A stretch of 64,000 nt of DNA, taken from contig NZ_NFLU01000002.1 of assembly GCF_002161085.1 (NCBI RefSeq), forward strand, positions 62,001-126,000, in the 5' to 3' direction. The translations under genes were made by a program, and so were the position numbers. This DNA is from Flavonifractor sp. An112. GTDB taxonomy: Bacteria > Bacillota > Clostridia > Oscillospirales > Oscillospiraceae. Every line of letters begins with the position of its first letter. Positions within the stretch are counted from its first letter, which is position 1. Shown here one piece after another: positions 1-8,135 of the stretch. The notes below the pieces were generated by a model, which ran no database searches, was not told the DNA's origin, and was given only the letters and a program-made list of their open reading frames with translations.

Positions 1-103
1 CCCGCTTCCCTGGGCGTTCCAGTATTCCGCACAAGGTTTTCCTCCCATTTTTGTCTAAAACACATATTCTTCCTTTTTTCGCGCGATAATAACAGAATAA
101 CAC

Positions 104-133
104 TTGACAGTATGGTGTTGTTATGATACTCTC
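104..133 (+). promoter_or_regulatory. candidate promoter for the decarboxylase/MFS pair
   Basis: TTGACA lies at 104-109, followed by the AT-rich stretch TATGATACTCT at 122-132, about 65 bases before the chosen start codon at 198. The -10 match is imperfect and its spacing ambiguous (15 to 18 bp), so only the -35 is convincing. Nothing else is recognised in bases 1-103, whose upstream gene is outside the window. Confidence 0.35.
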
Positions 134-197
134 TATCTACAGTAATAATTATTACCGAATGATTCATTTAGATTATTACAATGAGAGGATATGTGGT

Positions 198-1196
198 ATG
201 AGACGCATCGACCTGGAAAACCATTTTTATGACCAAAGCCTGATAGACGCGTTGGCCAGCCGGACCATGCCCCCCCGCTATGACGCCAAAACCGACATCA
301 TCCACTGGACGGACAACATCACCATGCCTCAGGGCGTCCTGCTGCAGAAGCTGCTGGATGTGTGCGAGAAGCGGCTGGAACTGATGGACCGCCAGGGCAT
401 CTCCCAGGCTGTCCTCAGCTGTTCTCCCGGCGCGGAGGAACTGCCCATTGCAGACAGCATCGCCGTCTGCCGGGCCACCAACGACGCCCTGTATCAGCTG
501 ACCCGCCGCCATCCTGACCGTTTCCTCGGCAGTGCCATCCTGCCAGTGGGGGATGTGGACGCCGCGCAGAAAGAGCTGGAGCGTTGCGTGAAGGAATATG
601 GCTTTGTCAGCTGGCATACCCACTCCAACTACGGTGATACTTCCGCTGACCATCCACGCTATCGTCCCCTGTTCCACAAGGCAGCAGAGCTGGGCGTCTA
701 CGTCTACCTCCACCCCCAGCTGCCCAAGGGCCAGCGATACGAGGGCTTCGGCTTCACCTTTGCCGGTCCCGGCCTTGGCTTTACCGTGGATACGGTGACT
801 ACCCTGCTGCGGATGGTGGTATCCGGCCTGTTTGATGAGGTACCTCAGCTCAAGCTGGTGCTTGGCCATCTGGGTGAGGGCCTGCCCTTCCTGATGGAGC
901 GAATCGAGAACCGGATCAAATTTTTGCCCAATCCCGCTCTTCAATGCAAGCAGGATCTGGGGTATTATTTCCGTAATAACATCTGGGTCACCACCAGCGG
1001 CAATATGTCCAAGGAGGCCTTCCAGTGCACCAAGGACGTGCTGGGGATGGATCACATCCTCTTCGCCAGCGACTATCCCTACGAGTCCCTGGAAGATATG
1101 ATGGCTTTCCTGGGTCAGCTTCCCCTAAGCCAGGAAGAGACGGAACAGCTCTATTTCCGCAACGCCCAGCAGGCGTTGGGTATCCCTCAGATTTGA
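198..1196 (+). CDS. amidohydrolase-superfamily metal-dependent decarboxylase/hydrolase (ACMSD/gamma-resorcylate decarboxylase type)
   Basis: A 332-residue cytosolic TIM-barrel protein of the amidohydrolase-2 family. The N-terminus carries DLENHF, an E-x-H metal motif typical of the decarboxylating branch (gamma-resorcylate, 5-carboxyvanillate and aminocarboxymuconate semialdehyde decarboxylases) rather than the H-x-H of hydrolases. HTHSN and VLGHLGEG supply further metal or active-site histidines, and FASDYPYE near residue 290 gives the conserved catalytic aspartate. ATG 198 is preferred because GAGAGG lies nine bases upstream; the open frame upstream to 123 has no ribosome site and unlike composition. 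The MFS carrier begins 16 bases downstream, so import and conversion of one aromatic or carboxylic acid is a reasonable inference. The substrate cannot be read from sequence. Confidence 0.72.
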   Translation: MRRIDLENHFYDQSLIDALASRTMPPRYDAKTDIIHWTDNITMPQGVLLQKLLDVCEKRLELMDRQGISQAVLSCSPGAEELPIADSIAVCRATNDALYQLTRRHPDRFLGSAILPVGDVDAAQKELERCVKEYGFVSWHTHSNYGDTSADHPRYRPLFHKAAELGVYVYLHPQLPKGQRYEGFGFTFAGPGLGFTVDTVTTLLRMVVSGLFDEVPQLKLVLGHLGEGLPFLMERIENRIKFLPNPALQCKQDLGYYFRNNIWVTTSGNMSKEAFQCTKDVLGMDHILFASDYPYESLEDMMAFLGQLPLSQEETEQLYFRNAQQALGIPQI

Positions 1197-1212
1197 TCAG
1201 GAGGTAATTGTG

Positions 1213-2313
1213 ATGAAAAGTCATAAGAACGACGGCAATAAATCCTCTGTAGTCAACTTTGGCCTTCACGGCTGGGTCACCATTTTTTACTGTCTGCTCA
1301 TGTTCTGGCTGTATGCCGGCATGGTCAACAGCGGCGCAAATGTCACTGCTCCCGCCATTGCGGAAAAATTCGGCATCCTCAGCGGCACCGTACTCACCAT
1401 GAACACCGTGGCTGGTGTAGTCGGCGTCATCTTCTTTATCATCGTTGGCCAGGTCAACCGAGCCATCGGCGCCCGCATCACCTCCGGTGTGTGTATGATC
1501 CTGGCCGGTATCGCCTACTGGGGCGTGGGCAACGCCGTCAATCTGGCCATGTACACCATCTGTATGTGTGTGGTGGTGGGCGGCGTCATGTCCGCGGGCT
1601 ACATCTCCGGCGGCGACCTGGTGACCCAGTGGTTTCCCAAGAAAAAGGGCATCGTCATGGGTTACACCACCATGGGCCATAACCTGGCCTCCGTGGCTTT
1701 CGTTCCCCTGATTACCTATCTGGTGGGCACCATGGGCATCGGCAACGGCGTGCTGCCCATCTCCGTCTGTTGCATCGTACTGGGCGTGCTGGGTCTGCTC
1801 ATCGTGCGCAACACGCCTCAGGAGCGGGGCCTCAATCCCGACAACGTGTCCGACGAGGTCTATCAGAACGAGTATTATCACGGTCCCCAGGACAACGTCG
1901 GCGGCTGGACCACCAAGAAGCTGCTATGCTGCAAGGAGACCTGGCTGGTGGCCATCACCACCGGTATGTTCCAGATCTGCTCCCTGGGCGTGGTGTCCCA
2001 GATGGTGCTGCGCAACATGGAGCTGGGCTTCACCCGTGAGCAGGCCAACTTCACCACCTCTCTGGTTACCTCCGTCTACGGCCGCCAGGGCTTCAGCAAG
2101 GTCAACTCCGTGATCTTCCCCATCCAGGGCGCCGTCTCCGCCCTCTCCTTCGTGGTCAATGGCGTGGTGTTCAACATCACCGGCGGCAACCTGCGCTATA
2201 CCTATATCATCTTCGCCGGTGTGTCCATCGTCTCCTCTCTCATTGTGCTGGTCATCGACGAGCACCGCTTCAACCGGGACTGGCAGCAGGGCCAGAGCTC
2301 TGCCCGTTCCTGA
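1213..2313 (+). CDS. MFS transporter (oxalate/formate antiporter-like), apparently missing helices 8-10
   Basis: A 366-residue membrane protein of the major facilitator superfamily; family members usually have about 420-440 residues. Six helices of the N-half are recognisable, including the GDLVTQWFPKKKG loop after helix 4. After helix 7 (TWLVAITTGMFQICSLG) and the segment GFTREQANFTTSLV the protein jumps to SVYGRQGFSKVNS, which in relatives lies just before helix 11. Helices 8-10, roughly 65-75 residues, seem absent without loss of frame. AGGAGG at 1199-1204 favours ATG 1213 over the GTG at 1210. It probably forms an operon with the upstream decarboxylase candidate. With nine helices it may be non-functional; a collapsed assembly is the alternative explanation. 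Confidence 0.75.
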   Translation: MKSHKNDGNKSSVVNFGLHGWVTIFYCLLMFWLYAGMVNSGANVTAPAIAEKFGILSGTVLTMNTVAGVVGVIFFIIVGQVNRAIGARITSGVCMILAGIAYWGVGNAVNLAMYTICMCVVVGGVMSAGYISGGDLVTQWFPKKKGIVMGYTTMGHNLASVAFVPLITYLVGTMGIGNGVLPISVCCIVLGVLGLLIVRNTPQERGLNPDNVSDEVYQNEYYHGPQDNVGGWTTKKLLCCKETWLVAITTGMFQICSLGVVSQMVLRNMELGFTREQANFTTSLVTSVYGRQGFSKVNSVIFPIQGAVSALSFVVNGVVFNITGGNLRYTYIIFAGVSIVSSLIVLVIDEHRFNRDWQQGQSSARS

Positions 2314-2360
2314 TCCCTCCTACTCCCCTCATCTTGTCCGTACAGACGGACCATTCCCTC

Positions 2361-2407
2361 AAAAAGGCCCGCCGCAGGCTGTTGCACCTGCGGCGGGCCG
2401 CTTTTTG
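2361..2407. terminator. bidirectional rho-independent terminator
   Basis: A perfect 13-bp GC-rich stem (2366-2378 with 2387-2399) has A5 before and T5 after it, so it can end both the rightward MFS transcript and the leftward lipoprotein/ABC operon. Confidence 0.9.
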
Positions 2408-2409
2408 TC

Positions 2410-2916
2410 TTATGGGTTGAAAGATAATTCCGCACTCAGCCGGAGATGGAGTTCTTCCCGGTTGTCCGGGGTAATGAGGCATAGCCGTGCCCCCGGCAGG
2501 GAGCGCACTCGGTTTAGGAAGGGCGTTTTCGCCGGCTTGACGGCGGCCAGAACCAGTCTGCTGCGGCACATCAGCTCCACCACCGCCTGCTGGAAGCGGG
2601 GGGCCTCCTCTTCCAGTACCCCCAGCTCGTCCAGCACCGTTACGCCCCCCGTCGGGATGGCCTCCAGCCACACCGCCGCCCGCTGGAAGGCCTCCGGAAA
2701 GGCACGCCGGGGCTGTCCCGGCAGCCGCCGCCCCACCCGGTTCTCATCTCCGTATCGAGGCGGCTGCCCCATTGGGTGGATGTAGATGGAAAAGCCCTCC
2801 CCCTCCGCCTCCTTGCGGGTCCAGAAGCCCCGGGCCTCCGGGAGCCGCTCGCCCAACAGGCGGCGGATCAGGGTGGTCTTGCCCACGCCGATCTCACCCT
2901 GAATCAGCAGGATCAT
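2410..2916 (-). CDS. THEP1-like nucleoside-triphosphatase (NTPase_1 family)
   Basis: A 168-residue cytosolic P-loop protein. GEIGVGKTT at residues 7-15 is the Walker A motif and VTVLDELGV near residue 93 the Walker B, with a DE pair as in the THEP1/DUF265 family of small NTPases. Length matches the family (about 170-180). The start overlaps the stop of the preceding lipoprotein gene by four bases, so it is the last gene of the leftward operon. THEP1 proteins hydrolyse nucleoside triphosphates in vitro, but their role is unsettled; some relatives neighbour metal-cofactor genes. Its place at the end of an ABC importer operon suggests a cofactor- or metal-handling step in the cytosol, an inference only. 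Confidence 0.75.
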   Translation of the reverse strand: MILLIQGEIGVGKTTLIRRLLGERLPEARGFWTRKEAEGEGFSIYIHPMGQPPRYGDENRVGRRLPGQPRRAFPEAFQRAAVWLEAIPTGGVTVLDELGVLEEEAPRFQQAVVELMCRSRLVLAAVKPAKTPFLNRVRSLPGARLCLITPDNREELHLRLSAELSFNP

Positions 2917-3494
2917 TCCGCCCCACCTCCATAATATTTGGCGGTGTGGTAGGCAAACAGCCCCTGGAGCATGGAGGTGATGTTGCCGGTGGACACCGAG
3001 GCCCCGGTGACCGCGTCGGCATCCACCCCGGCGATCTGCGTGCCGTAGCCCTCCCAGGCGTCCAGGTCCGCCTTGGTGGCCTTGACCAGCATCTGGACAA
3101 AATGCTCATCCATATATTCCTCGGTATACTCGGCAATGTAGTAATTGGGGTTGCTGTCCCCCCATAAGCCCTGGTTGTTGCCGAAGCTGATGGCCCGGAT
3201 GGCGGCGTCCTCCGGGTCGTCCTTGTTGTTGAGCAGCTCCACATAGGCCACCGACATATAGTTGACGATGGAATCCCGGCAGGTGCAGGAGGGGAAGGCC
3301 ACCTGATAGCTGGTAAAGGTGGAATTGCTCTGCTCAAAGAGGATCACCGCCGTCTCCTGACTGTCCGCCCCGCCGGATGCATAGTGGGTAAAGGTGAAGG
3401 TGGGAAACTTCTCCTCCGTCCGGACGTTTTCTCCGCCTCCGCAGCCGGACAGCAGAAGCAGCAGGACCAGCACTGCCGCCGCCCCCCGCCTCAT
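2913..3494 (-). CDS. lipoprotein with FMN-binding-like C-terminus
   Basis: A 193-residue exported lipoprotein: a short basic N-terminus, a leucine-rich core and the lipobox LLSGC at residues 14-18. Near the C-terminus VDADAVTGASVST matches the [SD]G-A-T/S-x-[ST] motif of FMN-binding domains, where a threonine or serine can receive covalent FMN. The middle contains CTCRDS, a paired-cysteine site not typical of that family. It overlaps neighbouring genes by four bases at each end, so translation is probably coupled. Covalent flavinylation would need an ApbE-type transferase, which I do not see in the window. A surface redox or cofactor-binding role is inferred. Confidence 0.62.
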   Translation of the reverse strand: MRRGAAAVLVLLLLLSGCGGGENVRTEEKFPTFTFTHYASGGADSQETAVILFEQSNSTFTSYQVAFPSCTCRDSIVNYMSVAYVELLNNKDDPEDAAIRAISFGNNQGLWGDSNPNYYIAEYTEEYMDEHFVQMLVKATKADLDAWEGYGTQIAGVDADAVTGASVSTGNITSMLQGLFAYHTAKYYGGGAE

Positions 3495-4177
3495 GTTCCG
3501 TCCTCCAGGGGATGGAGCCGGTCAAAGTCCAGATAGGCGTAATCCGCCCGCCAGGTGGCGTAGATCTTCTCCCCGTCGGCGTCCTCGGGGTAGATCACCA
3601 GCTCCTGGGCGTGGTCGCCGGTATAAGTCCAGTTGGCCCCCACGTTGTACAGCAGCTCCGGGTCCCAGCCCAGGTAGATCAGCAGCTCCTTCATCATCCC
3701 CGCGTAGCCTCCGCCGCCGCACATGAGGAAGATGGCCTGATCCTTGGGGAACAGCTCCTCCAGGATCAGCTCCGACTCCTCATACAAGGGCCTGGCCTGG
3801 GCCACGGTGCCGTCCTCCGCCCAGGTCACCTCATAGAGGCACTCCCCCTCATAGCCGCCGGACACCGGCAGGGTCTGGAGGGTAGCCAGGTAGGGATAGG
3901 GCACAATGCGGAAGCCCTCGATGGTGCGGGTCAGGTCGGCTTCTCCTCCTATCTCGCCGTAGTTGGCCGGATCGAAGAGCAGCCGCACGTCCCGGTAGGC
4001 CACGTCCTCCCGGCCCAGATACTGGTCGATGGTCTCCATATTGATGTTGCTGTCCACCCCGAATGGGCTGTCCCCCATGGGCTCCGGGGGTGGCAGGGCA
4101 GCCTGCCCGCCTCCGGAGCAGCCGGACAGGCACAGACACAGGGCCAGCGCCGCCCCACACACACGCTTGCTTCTCAT
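3491..4177 (-). CDS. rhodanese-like lipoprotein
   Basis: A 228-residue lipoprotein with signal peptide and lipobox CLSGC (residues 15-19). From about residue 145, AIFLMCGGGGYAGMMKELL followed by LGWDPELLYNVGANW resembles the rhodanese active-site loop (C-x4-5-R/G) and the following strand-helix, with cysteine in the catalytic position, although the loop is glycine-rich and lacks the usual arginine. ATG 4177 is chosen because AAAGGAGG stands nine bases upstream; longer frames carry non-coding composition. It overlaps the next gene by four bases. Rhodanese folds bind or move sulfane sulfur; outside the cell it could instead be a binding domain. Confidence 0.62.
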   Translation of the reverse strand: MRSKRVCGAALALCLCLSGCSGGGQAALPPPEPMGDSPFGVDSNINMETIDQYLGREDVAYRDVRLLFDPANYGEIGGEADLTRTIEGFRIVPYPYLATLQTLPVSGGYEGECLYEVTWAEDGTVAQARPLYEESELILEELFPKDQAIFLMCGGGGYAGMMKELLIYLGWDPELLYNVGANWTYTGDHAQELVIYPEDADGEKIYATWRADYAYLDFDRLHPLEDGT

Positions 4178-4244
4178 TTCCACATCCTCCTTTGACCGGC
4201 AAGGGCCGGGGGCAGACTCCGCCCCCGGCCCTGTTGGTCCCAGA

Positions 4245-5246
4245 TCACTGGGCCACGATCTCCACCACCAGCTTGCAGTAGGCTTTGGAGGAGGTCTCCA
4301 GGCAGGGCGCCACCCAGACGGTGCCCTCCTCGCCGGTCTCCTTGTCCTTCTCGATGGCCAGCAGGGTGTACTCGCTGTCGGCGCTCTCCAGATCCAGCTC
4401 GGTCTCGTAGCCGTCATTGGCCACCGCCTTCACGCTGGTGTAGCCCTCCGCGCCGCAGGCGGCCAGCACATCACTGAGCCGATAGCCGGTGTAGGTGGAG
4501 GTGGAGGTCTCCCCGGCGCTGTTGGTGACGGTGGCATCGATCTTGTAGATGCTCAGCCCCGCCAGGGTATCGTTGGTCACCTCCGTGCCGTTCACCAGGA
4601 AGGAATAGGGCGCAAACTCCACCTTGTCGGTGCGGTCCTGGATCTCGGGCACGCCGCCGGTCTCACCGCCGGATTCGCCGCTCTGAGCGGGCTGCTGGGT
4701 CTCGCCGCCGTCCACGGCGATGGACACCATACCCTTCAGGTAGTCGCCGGTAGTGCCGGAGGAGCAGGGTGCGAACCAGGGGGAGCTCTTGAACTGCTCT
4801 CCGTCCTTGGAGATGGCCACCAATGTGGTAGGTGCGGCAGCGGTGGCCTGATCCACCTCCACCTCGTAGCCGTCGTTGGCAGCGGCGGTGACAGTGGTGT
4901 AGCTCTCCACACCGGCGGCGGCCAGCACGTCAGACAGAGCAAAGCCCACATAGACGCAGGTGGATTCAGTCCCGGCGCTGTTCACCGAGGTGGCCTGAAC
5001 CTGATACACCGGATACTCCGCCATGGTCTCGTTGGTGATGTCGGTGCCGCCCACGTTGATGATGAAGGAAGGAATGGTAACTCCCTTCACTTCCTCCGCC
5101 GTGGGTTCCCCGCCGGTCTGGGGGCTCTCCACCACCGGCGTAGTGCCGGCGGGAGTCTGGGTATCGGGCGTTCCGGTCTCCCCGCCGCAGGCGCACAGCA
5201 CCAGCAGCATGGCGAGGGACAGCAGCAATGCGGTCATTCGTTTCAT
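4245..5246 (-). CDS. lipoprotein with two degenerate sulfite-oxidase-fold (molybdopterin-domain-like) repeats
   Basis: A 333-residue lipoprotein (lipobox LVLCACGG, residues 14-21) with a Pro/Thr/Gly-rich linker and two repeats of about 120 residues, near 70-195 and 215-330. Each has V-T-N-[ED]-T, Y-x-G-[FY]-x-L-S-D-V-L-A-A and V-x-A-x-A-N-D-G-Y-E, the pattern of the SUOX/Oxidored_molyb fold, but the cysteine that ligates molybdenum in sulfite oxidase is not evident. The repeats share the same fold as the five-repeat protein at 8136-11156, so they probably act together. ATG 5246 has AGGAG eight bases upstream; an in-frame ATG at 5252 is only two bases from it. The gap to the upstream ATPase gene is 47 bases. 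Likely a non-catalytic cofactor- or ligand-binding surface protein. Confidence 0.65.
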   Translation of the reverse strand: MKRMTALLLSLAMLLVLCACGGETGTPDTQTPAGTTPVVESPQTGGEPTAEEVKGVTIPSFIINVGGTDITNETMAEYPVYQVQATSVNSAGTESTCVYVGFALSDVLAAAGVESYTTVTAAANDGYEVEVDQATAAAPTTLVAISKDGEQFKSSPWFAPCSSGTTGDYLKGMVSIAVDGGETQQPAQSGESGGETGGVPEIQDRTDKVEFAPYSFLVNGTEVTNDTLAGLSIYKIDATVTNSAGETSTSTYTGYRLSDVLAACGAEGYTSVKAVANDGYETELDLESADSEYTLLAIEKDKETGEEGTVWVAPCLETSSKAYCKLVVEIVAQ

Positions 5247-5293
5247 TTCCATCTCTCCTTTTCTATTCTCATCCCAATGGGAACGAGTACCTG

Positions 5294-6070
5294 TTAAAGG
5301 GGTGGGTAGAGGCACACCCGCCGGCCCAGCTCCTGGCTGTAGCGCACCAGCAGCTGGGTGTCGTAGATCTGCCGCAGCAGCTCCTCAGTGAGCAGCTCCT
5401 CCGCCGGTCCGGAGCGCAGACAGCCCTGCCGGTCCAGCACCGCCGCCGTCCCGCCCAGCAGAATGGCGTGGTCCGGGTTGTGGGTGGTGACCACCGTGGC
5501 GTAGCCCCCCTCCGACAGACGGCGGACCATCCGCAGCACCCGCAGCTGGTTGCCGAAGTCCAAGTGGGCGGTGGGCTCGTCAAAGAGCACCACCTTGGGG
5601 TGGCGGACGATGGCCCGGGCTACGGTGGCCTGCTGCCGCTCGCCGCCGCTGATGTCGGTGTAGGGCCGGTGGGCCAGATGGGATAAGCCCATGGCCTCCA
5701 GTGCCTTTTCCGCCTCCCGCCGGTCCTCCGGCCCCGGCCGGGCCAGGGGTGAAAGGAGGGCCGCCCGGCCCATGAGTACAAACTCCAGCACGGAGTAGTC
5801 AAAGACCGGGGTGTGGTTCTGGGGCACATAGCCCGCCAGCCTGGCGATCTCCCGCTCGCTCATGGCGGTGATGTCCCGCCCGCACAGGCGGACGGCTCCT
5901 GCCTGGGTGGGCAGCAGGCCCATCATGCAGTTGAGGAGGGTGCTCTTGCCCGCGCCGTTGGGGCCCAGCACCGTTAAAATCTCCCCCTCCTTCAAGGTGA
6001 GACATACCTGCTCCAGCACCGGGGGACCGCCGGGGTAGGAAAAATTCAGATCGTGGATTTCATAGAGCAT
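5294..6070 (-). CDS. ABC transporter ATP-binding protein, FecE/BtuD type
   Basis: A 258-residue cytosolic ATPase with Walker A GPNGAGKS (residues 37-44), Q-loop VPQN, signature ISGGERQQ, Walker B VVLFDEPT and switch histidine in TTHNPDH. Length and motif spacing fit the iron-chelate/cobalamin importer family. It overlaps the permease gene by 11 bases, and with that permease and the binding protein at 7076-8122 makes a complete type II importer. Substrates of this family include siderophores, haem, cobalamin and other metal chelates; none can be assigned by sequence alone. Confidence 0.9.
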   Translation of the reverse strand: MLYEIHDLNFSYPGGPPVLEQVCLTLKEGEILTVLGPNGAGKSTLLNCMMGLLPTQAGAVRLCGRDITAMSEREIARLAGYVPQNHTPVFDYSVLEFVLMGRAALLSPLARPGPEDRREAEKALEAMGLSHLAHRPYTDISGGERQQATVARAIVRHPKVVLFDEPTAHLDFGNQLRVLRMVRRLSEGGYATVVTTHNPDHAILLGGTAAVLDRQGCLRSGPAEELLTEELLRQIYDTQLLVRYSQELGRRVCLYPPL

Positions 6071-7079
6071 GGCCCGCCCTCCTTTGCCGCCACAGCAGCC
6101 AGCCGTAGAAGGGGGCCCCCACCAGTCCGGTGAGGATACTCACCGGCATCTCCTCCGCCCCGATGGTGCGGGTGAGGGTGTCCACCACCAGCAGGAACAG
6201 GCCGCCCAGCAGGGCGGACACCGGCAGCAGCCTGGTGTGGCCCGGCCCCGCCAGCATCCGGCCCAGGTGTGGAATGGTAAGGCCCACCCAGCTGATGGTA
6301 CCTGTCAAGCACACCGATGAGGCAGTGAGAAGGGTGGCGCACAGGATCACCGTACCCCGCACCGCGCTCACCGGCAGGCCCAGAGCCCGGGCCTCTGTCT
6401 CTCCCATGGACAGCACATCAATGCGCCAGCCCATGAGGATGAGCACCACCGCCGGGATAAGCAGGAAGGGCAGGGCAGGCAGCAGGTCCTCCAGGGCCAG
6501 ATAGTTGAAGCCGCCCATGGTCCAGTAGGTGATGGCAGCCAACTGGGTCTCCGGGTCGGCGGTGTATTTGAGAAAGCCCAGCAGAGAGGACATGGCGGAC
6601 CCCACGATGATACCCGAGAGCACCAGCATCAGGTTGGCCCGGCTGCGCAGCAGCATGGGCAGGGTTACCGTCAGCCCCACCGCCAGCAGGCCGCCGGCAA
6701 AGGCGAAGAGCTGGACCCACCCGCTGGTGAGGGAGAGGAGGATGGCCGCCGCCGCCCCCACGCAGGCGCCCCCCGACACTCCCAGAAAGTCCGGGGAGAT
6801 CAGCGGGTTTTGAAACACGCCCTGATAGGCCGCGCCGGAGACCGACAGTGCGGCTCCCACCAGAATGCTGGCCAGGATGCGGGGGACCCGCAGGCCCAGC
6901 ACTACGTTTGCCGTCATCTGGTCGGCGGACCCGCCGCCGGTCAGGGCCCCCCACAATACACTCAGGCTCTCCCAGGGAGTCACCGGATACTTTCCCACGC
7001 ACACCGCCAGCACCGCCCCCACCGGCAGCAACACCGCCAGCAGAGGGATGAGCCATGGATTTCTTTTCCGTCCCCTCAT
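6060..7079 (-). CDS. ABC transporter permease, FecCD/BtuC family
   Basis: A 339-residue multi-helix membrane protein with the FecCD hallmarks: the N-terminal helix, PRILASILVGAALSVSGAAYQGVFQNPL near residue 70, LGFLKY, and the C-terminal TISWVGLTIPHLGRMLAGPGHTRLLP coupling region followed by the last helices. Its start overlaps the binding-protein stop by four bases and its stop overlaps the ATPase start by eleven, typical of translational coupling. It would form the homodimeric channel of the importer. Confidence 0.92.
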   Translation of the reverse strand: MRGRKRNPWLIPLLAVLLPVGAVLAVCVGKYPVTPWESLSVLWGALTGGGSADQMTANVVLGLRVPRILASILVGAALSVSGAAYQGVFQNPLISPDFLGVSGGACVGAAAAILLSLTSGWVQLFAFAGGLLAVGLTVTLPMLLRSRANLMLVLSGIIVGSAMSSLLGFLKYTADPETQLAAITYWTMGGFNYLALEDLLPALPFLLIPAVVLILMGWRIDVLSMGETEARALGLPVSAVRGTVILCATLLTASSVCLTGTISWVGLTIPHLGRMLAGPGHTRLLPVSALLGGLFLLVVDTLTRTIGAEEMPVSILTGLVGAPFYGWLLWRQRRAGHAL

Positions 7080-8122
7080 GTCAGCGTATACCCCAGGTAG
7101 TCCGCATCAAAGGTGCGGCCGAAGAGGAAGGTATAGTAGTCCTCAATCTCCGCCTCCAGTTCCTGGGTGGAGAAGGCATCCGGATACATGGTGTGGAGCA
7201 TCCAGAAGGTACCCAGCACACTGGCCACCCCCGGCATATCCCAGGTGTCAATACGAGCGGGAATCTGGTACACCCGCCCGTCCTCCACCGCCGCCAGGGC
7301 GCTCCAGGCCGGATCGGTAAGCAGCTCCTCCGGCGTATAGTCCAGGGCCGCCGAGCTGGTACAAAAGAGGTACTGGGGATCCCAGGAGAACACCGTCTCC
7401 ACCCCCACGTTCATCCAGTTGCTGTCGTTGGTCACCTGGGCGGAGACACTGATGCCCCCCGCCTTTTCGATCATCCAGGACTGGAGCATATCTCCCCCGG
7501 CAATACGGCCCGGCTCGCTGCCCATCACCAGCACGGTGACCCGCTCCTCCTGTGGGATGCCGGCCACAATCTCGTCGATGGTCTCGAATTTACCCTCCAT
7601 CCAGGCGATGACCTCCTCCGCCCGGTCCTCCCGGCCAAAGTAGGTCCCCAGCAGCCGTAGGGTCTGGTAGATGCCCTCCAGATCCTCCCCCGAGATGCAC
7701 ACCACGTCGATGCCCAGCCGCTCCACCGCCTCCACCGTCTCACTGTCGTTGGCCCGGTGGACCAGCACGGTGGCGCCGCTGGCCGCCATGGCTTCCAGAT
7801 CCACCAAGCCCCGGCCCACCGTACCCGCCTCATCCAGAGCGGGTACCGCGTCGGTCCAGAAGGAGGACTTGGCATTGACCGCCACCACCTGCTCCGACAG
7901 GCCCAAAGCCACCAGGAAGGGCACCGCCGTACCGTACACCGAGGCAATCTTCTCCTCCGCCGGTTCCTCCGGCAGGGCCAGGGTCCGGCCCGCCCCGTCG
8001 GTAACGGTCTCCCCCGTGGGAGCGGGAGACTCCTGGGACTGGCCGCCGCAGGCGCACAGGTTCAGGGTCAGCAGCACCGCCAGCAGCAGGGCGCAGAGTG
8101 ATTTTCCGTTATGCTTGGTCAT
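7076..8122 (-). CDS. ABC transporter substrate-binding lipoprotein, FecB/BtuF type
   Basis: A 348-residue lipoprotein: signal peptide with lipobox NLCACGG (about residues 21-27), then TVTDGAGRTLALP, the standard opening of periplasmic-binding-protein-like II iron/cobalamin receptors, and two lobes joined by a long helix around residues 175-195. DLEAMAASGATVLVH and VNDSNWMNVGVE-type segments suit the ligand cleft. It lies 13 bases downstream of the 1006-residue lipoprotein gene and precedes the permease. It delivers ligand to the permease at the outer face of the membrane. Its co-expression with SUOX-fold lipoproteins suggests a bulky cofactor or chelate, an inference. Confidence 0.9.
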   Translation of the reverse strand: MTKHNGKSLCALLLAVLLTLNLCACGGQSQESPAPTGETVTDGAGRTLALPEEPAEEKIASVYGTAVPFLVALGLSEQVVAVNAKSSFWTDAVPALDEAGTVGRGLVDLEAMAASGATVLVHRANDSETVEAVERLGIDVVCISGEDLEGIYQTLRLLGTYFGREDRAEEVIAWMEGKFETIDEIVAGIPQEERVTVLVMGSEPGRIAGGDMLQSWMIEKAGGISVSAQVTNDSNWMNVGVETVFSWDPQYLFCTSSAALDYTPEELLTDPAWSALAAVEDGRVYQIPARIDTWDMPGVASVLGTFWMLHTMYPDAFSTQELEAEIEDYYTFLFGRTFDADYLGYTLT

Positions 8123-8135
8123 ATCTGCTCCCTCC

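Noticed and set aside
168-1055. Long antisense and out-of-frame open frames over most GC-rich genes, for example opposite the decarboxylase, SUOX lipoproteins and ABC half-transporters
   Set aside because: They follow from high third-position GC, lack ribosome sites and give low-complexity His/Gly/Ala/Arg-rich translations.
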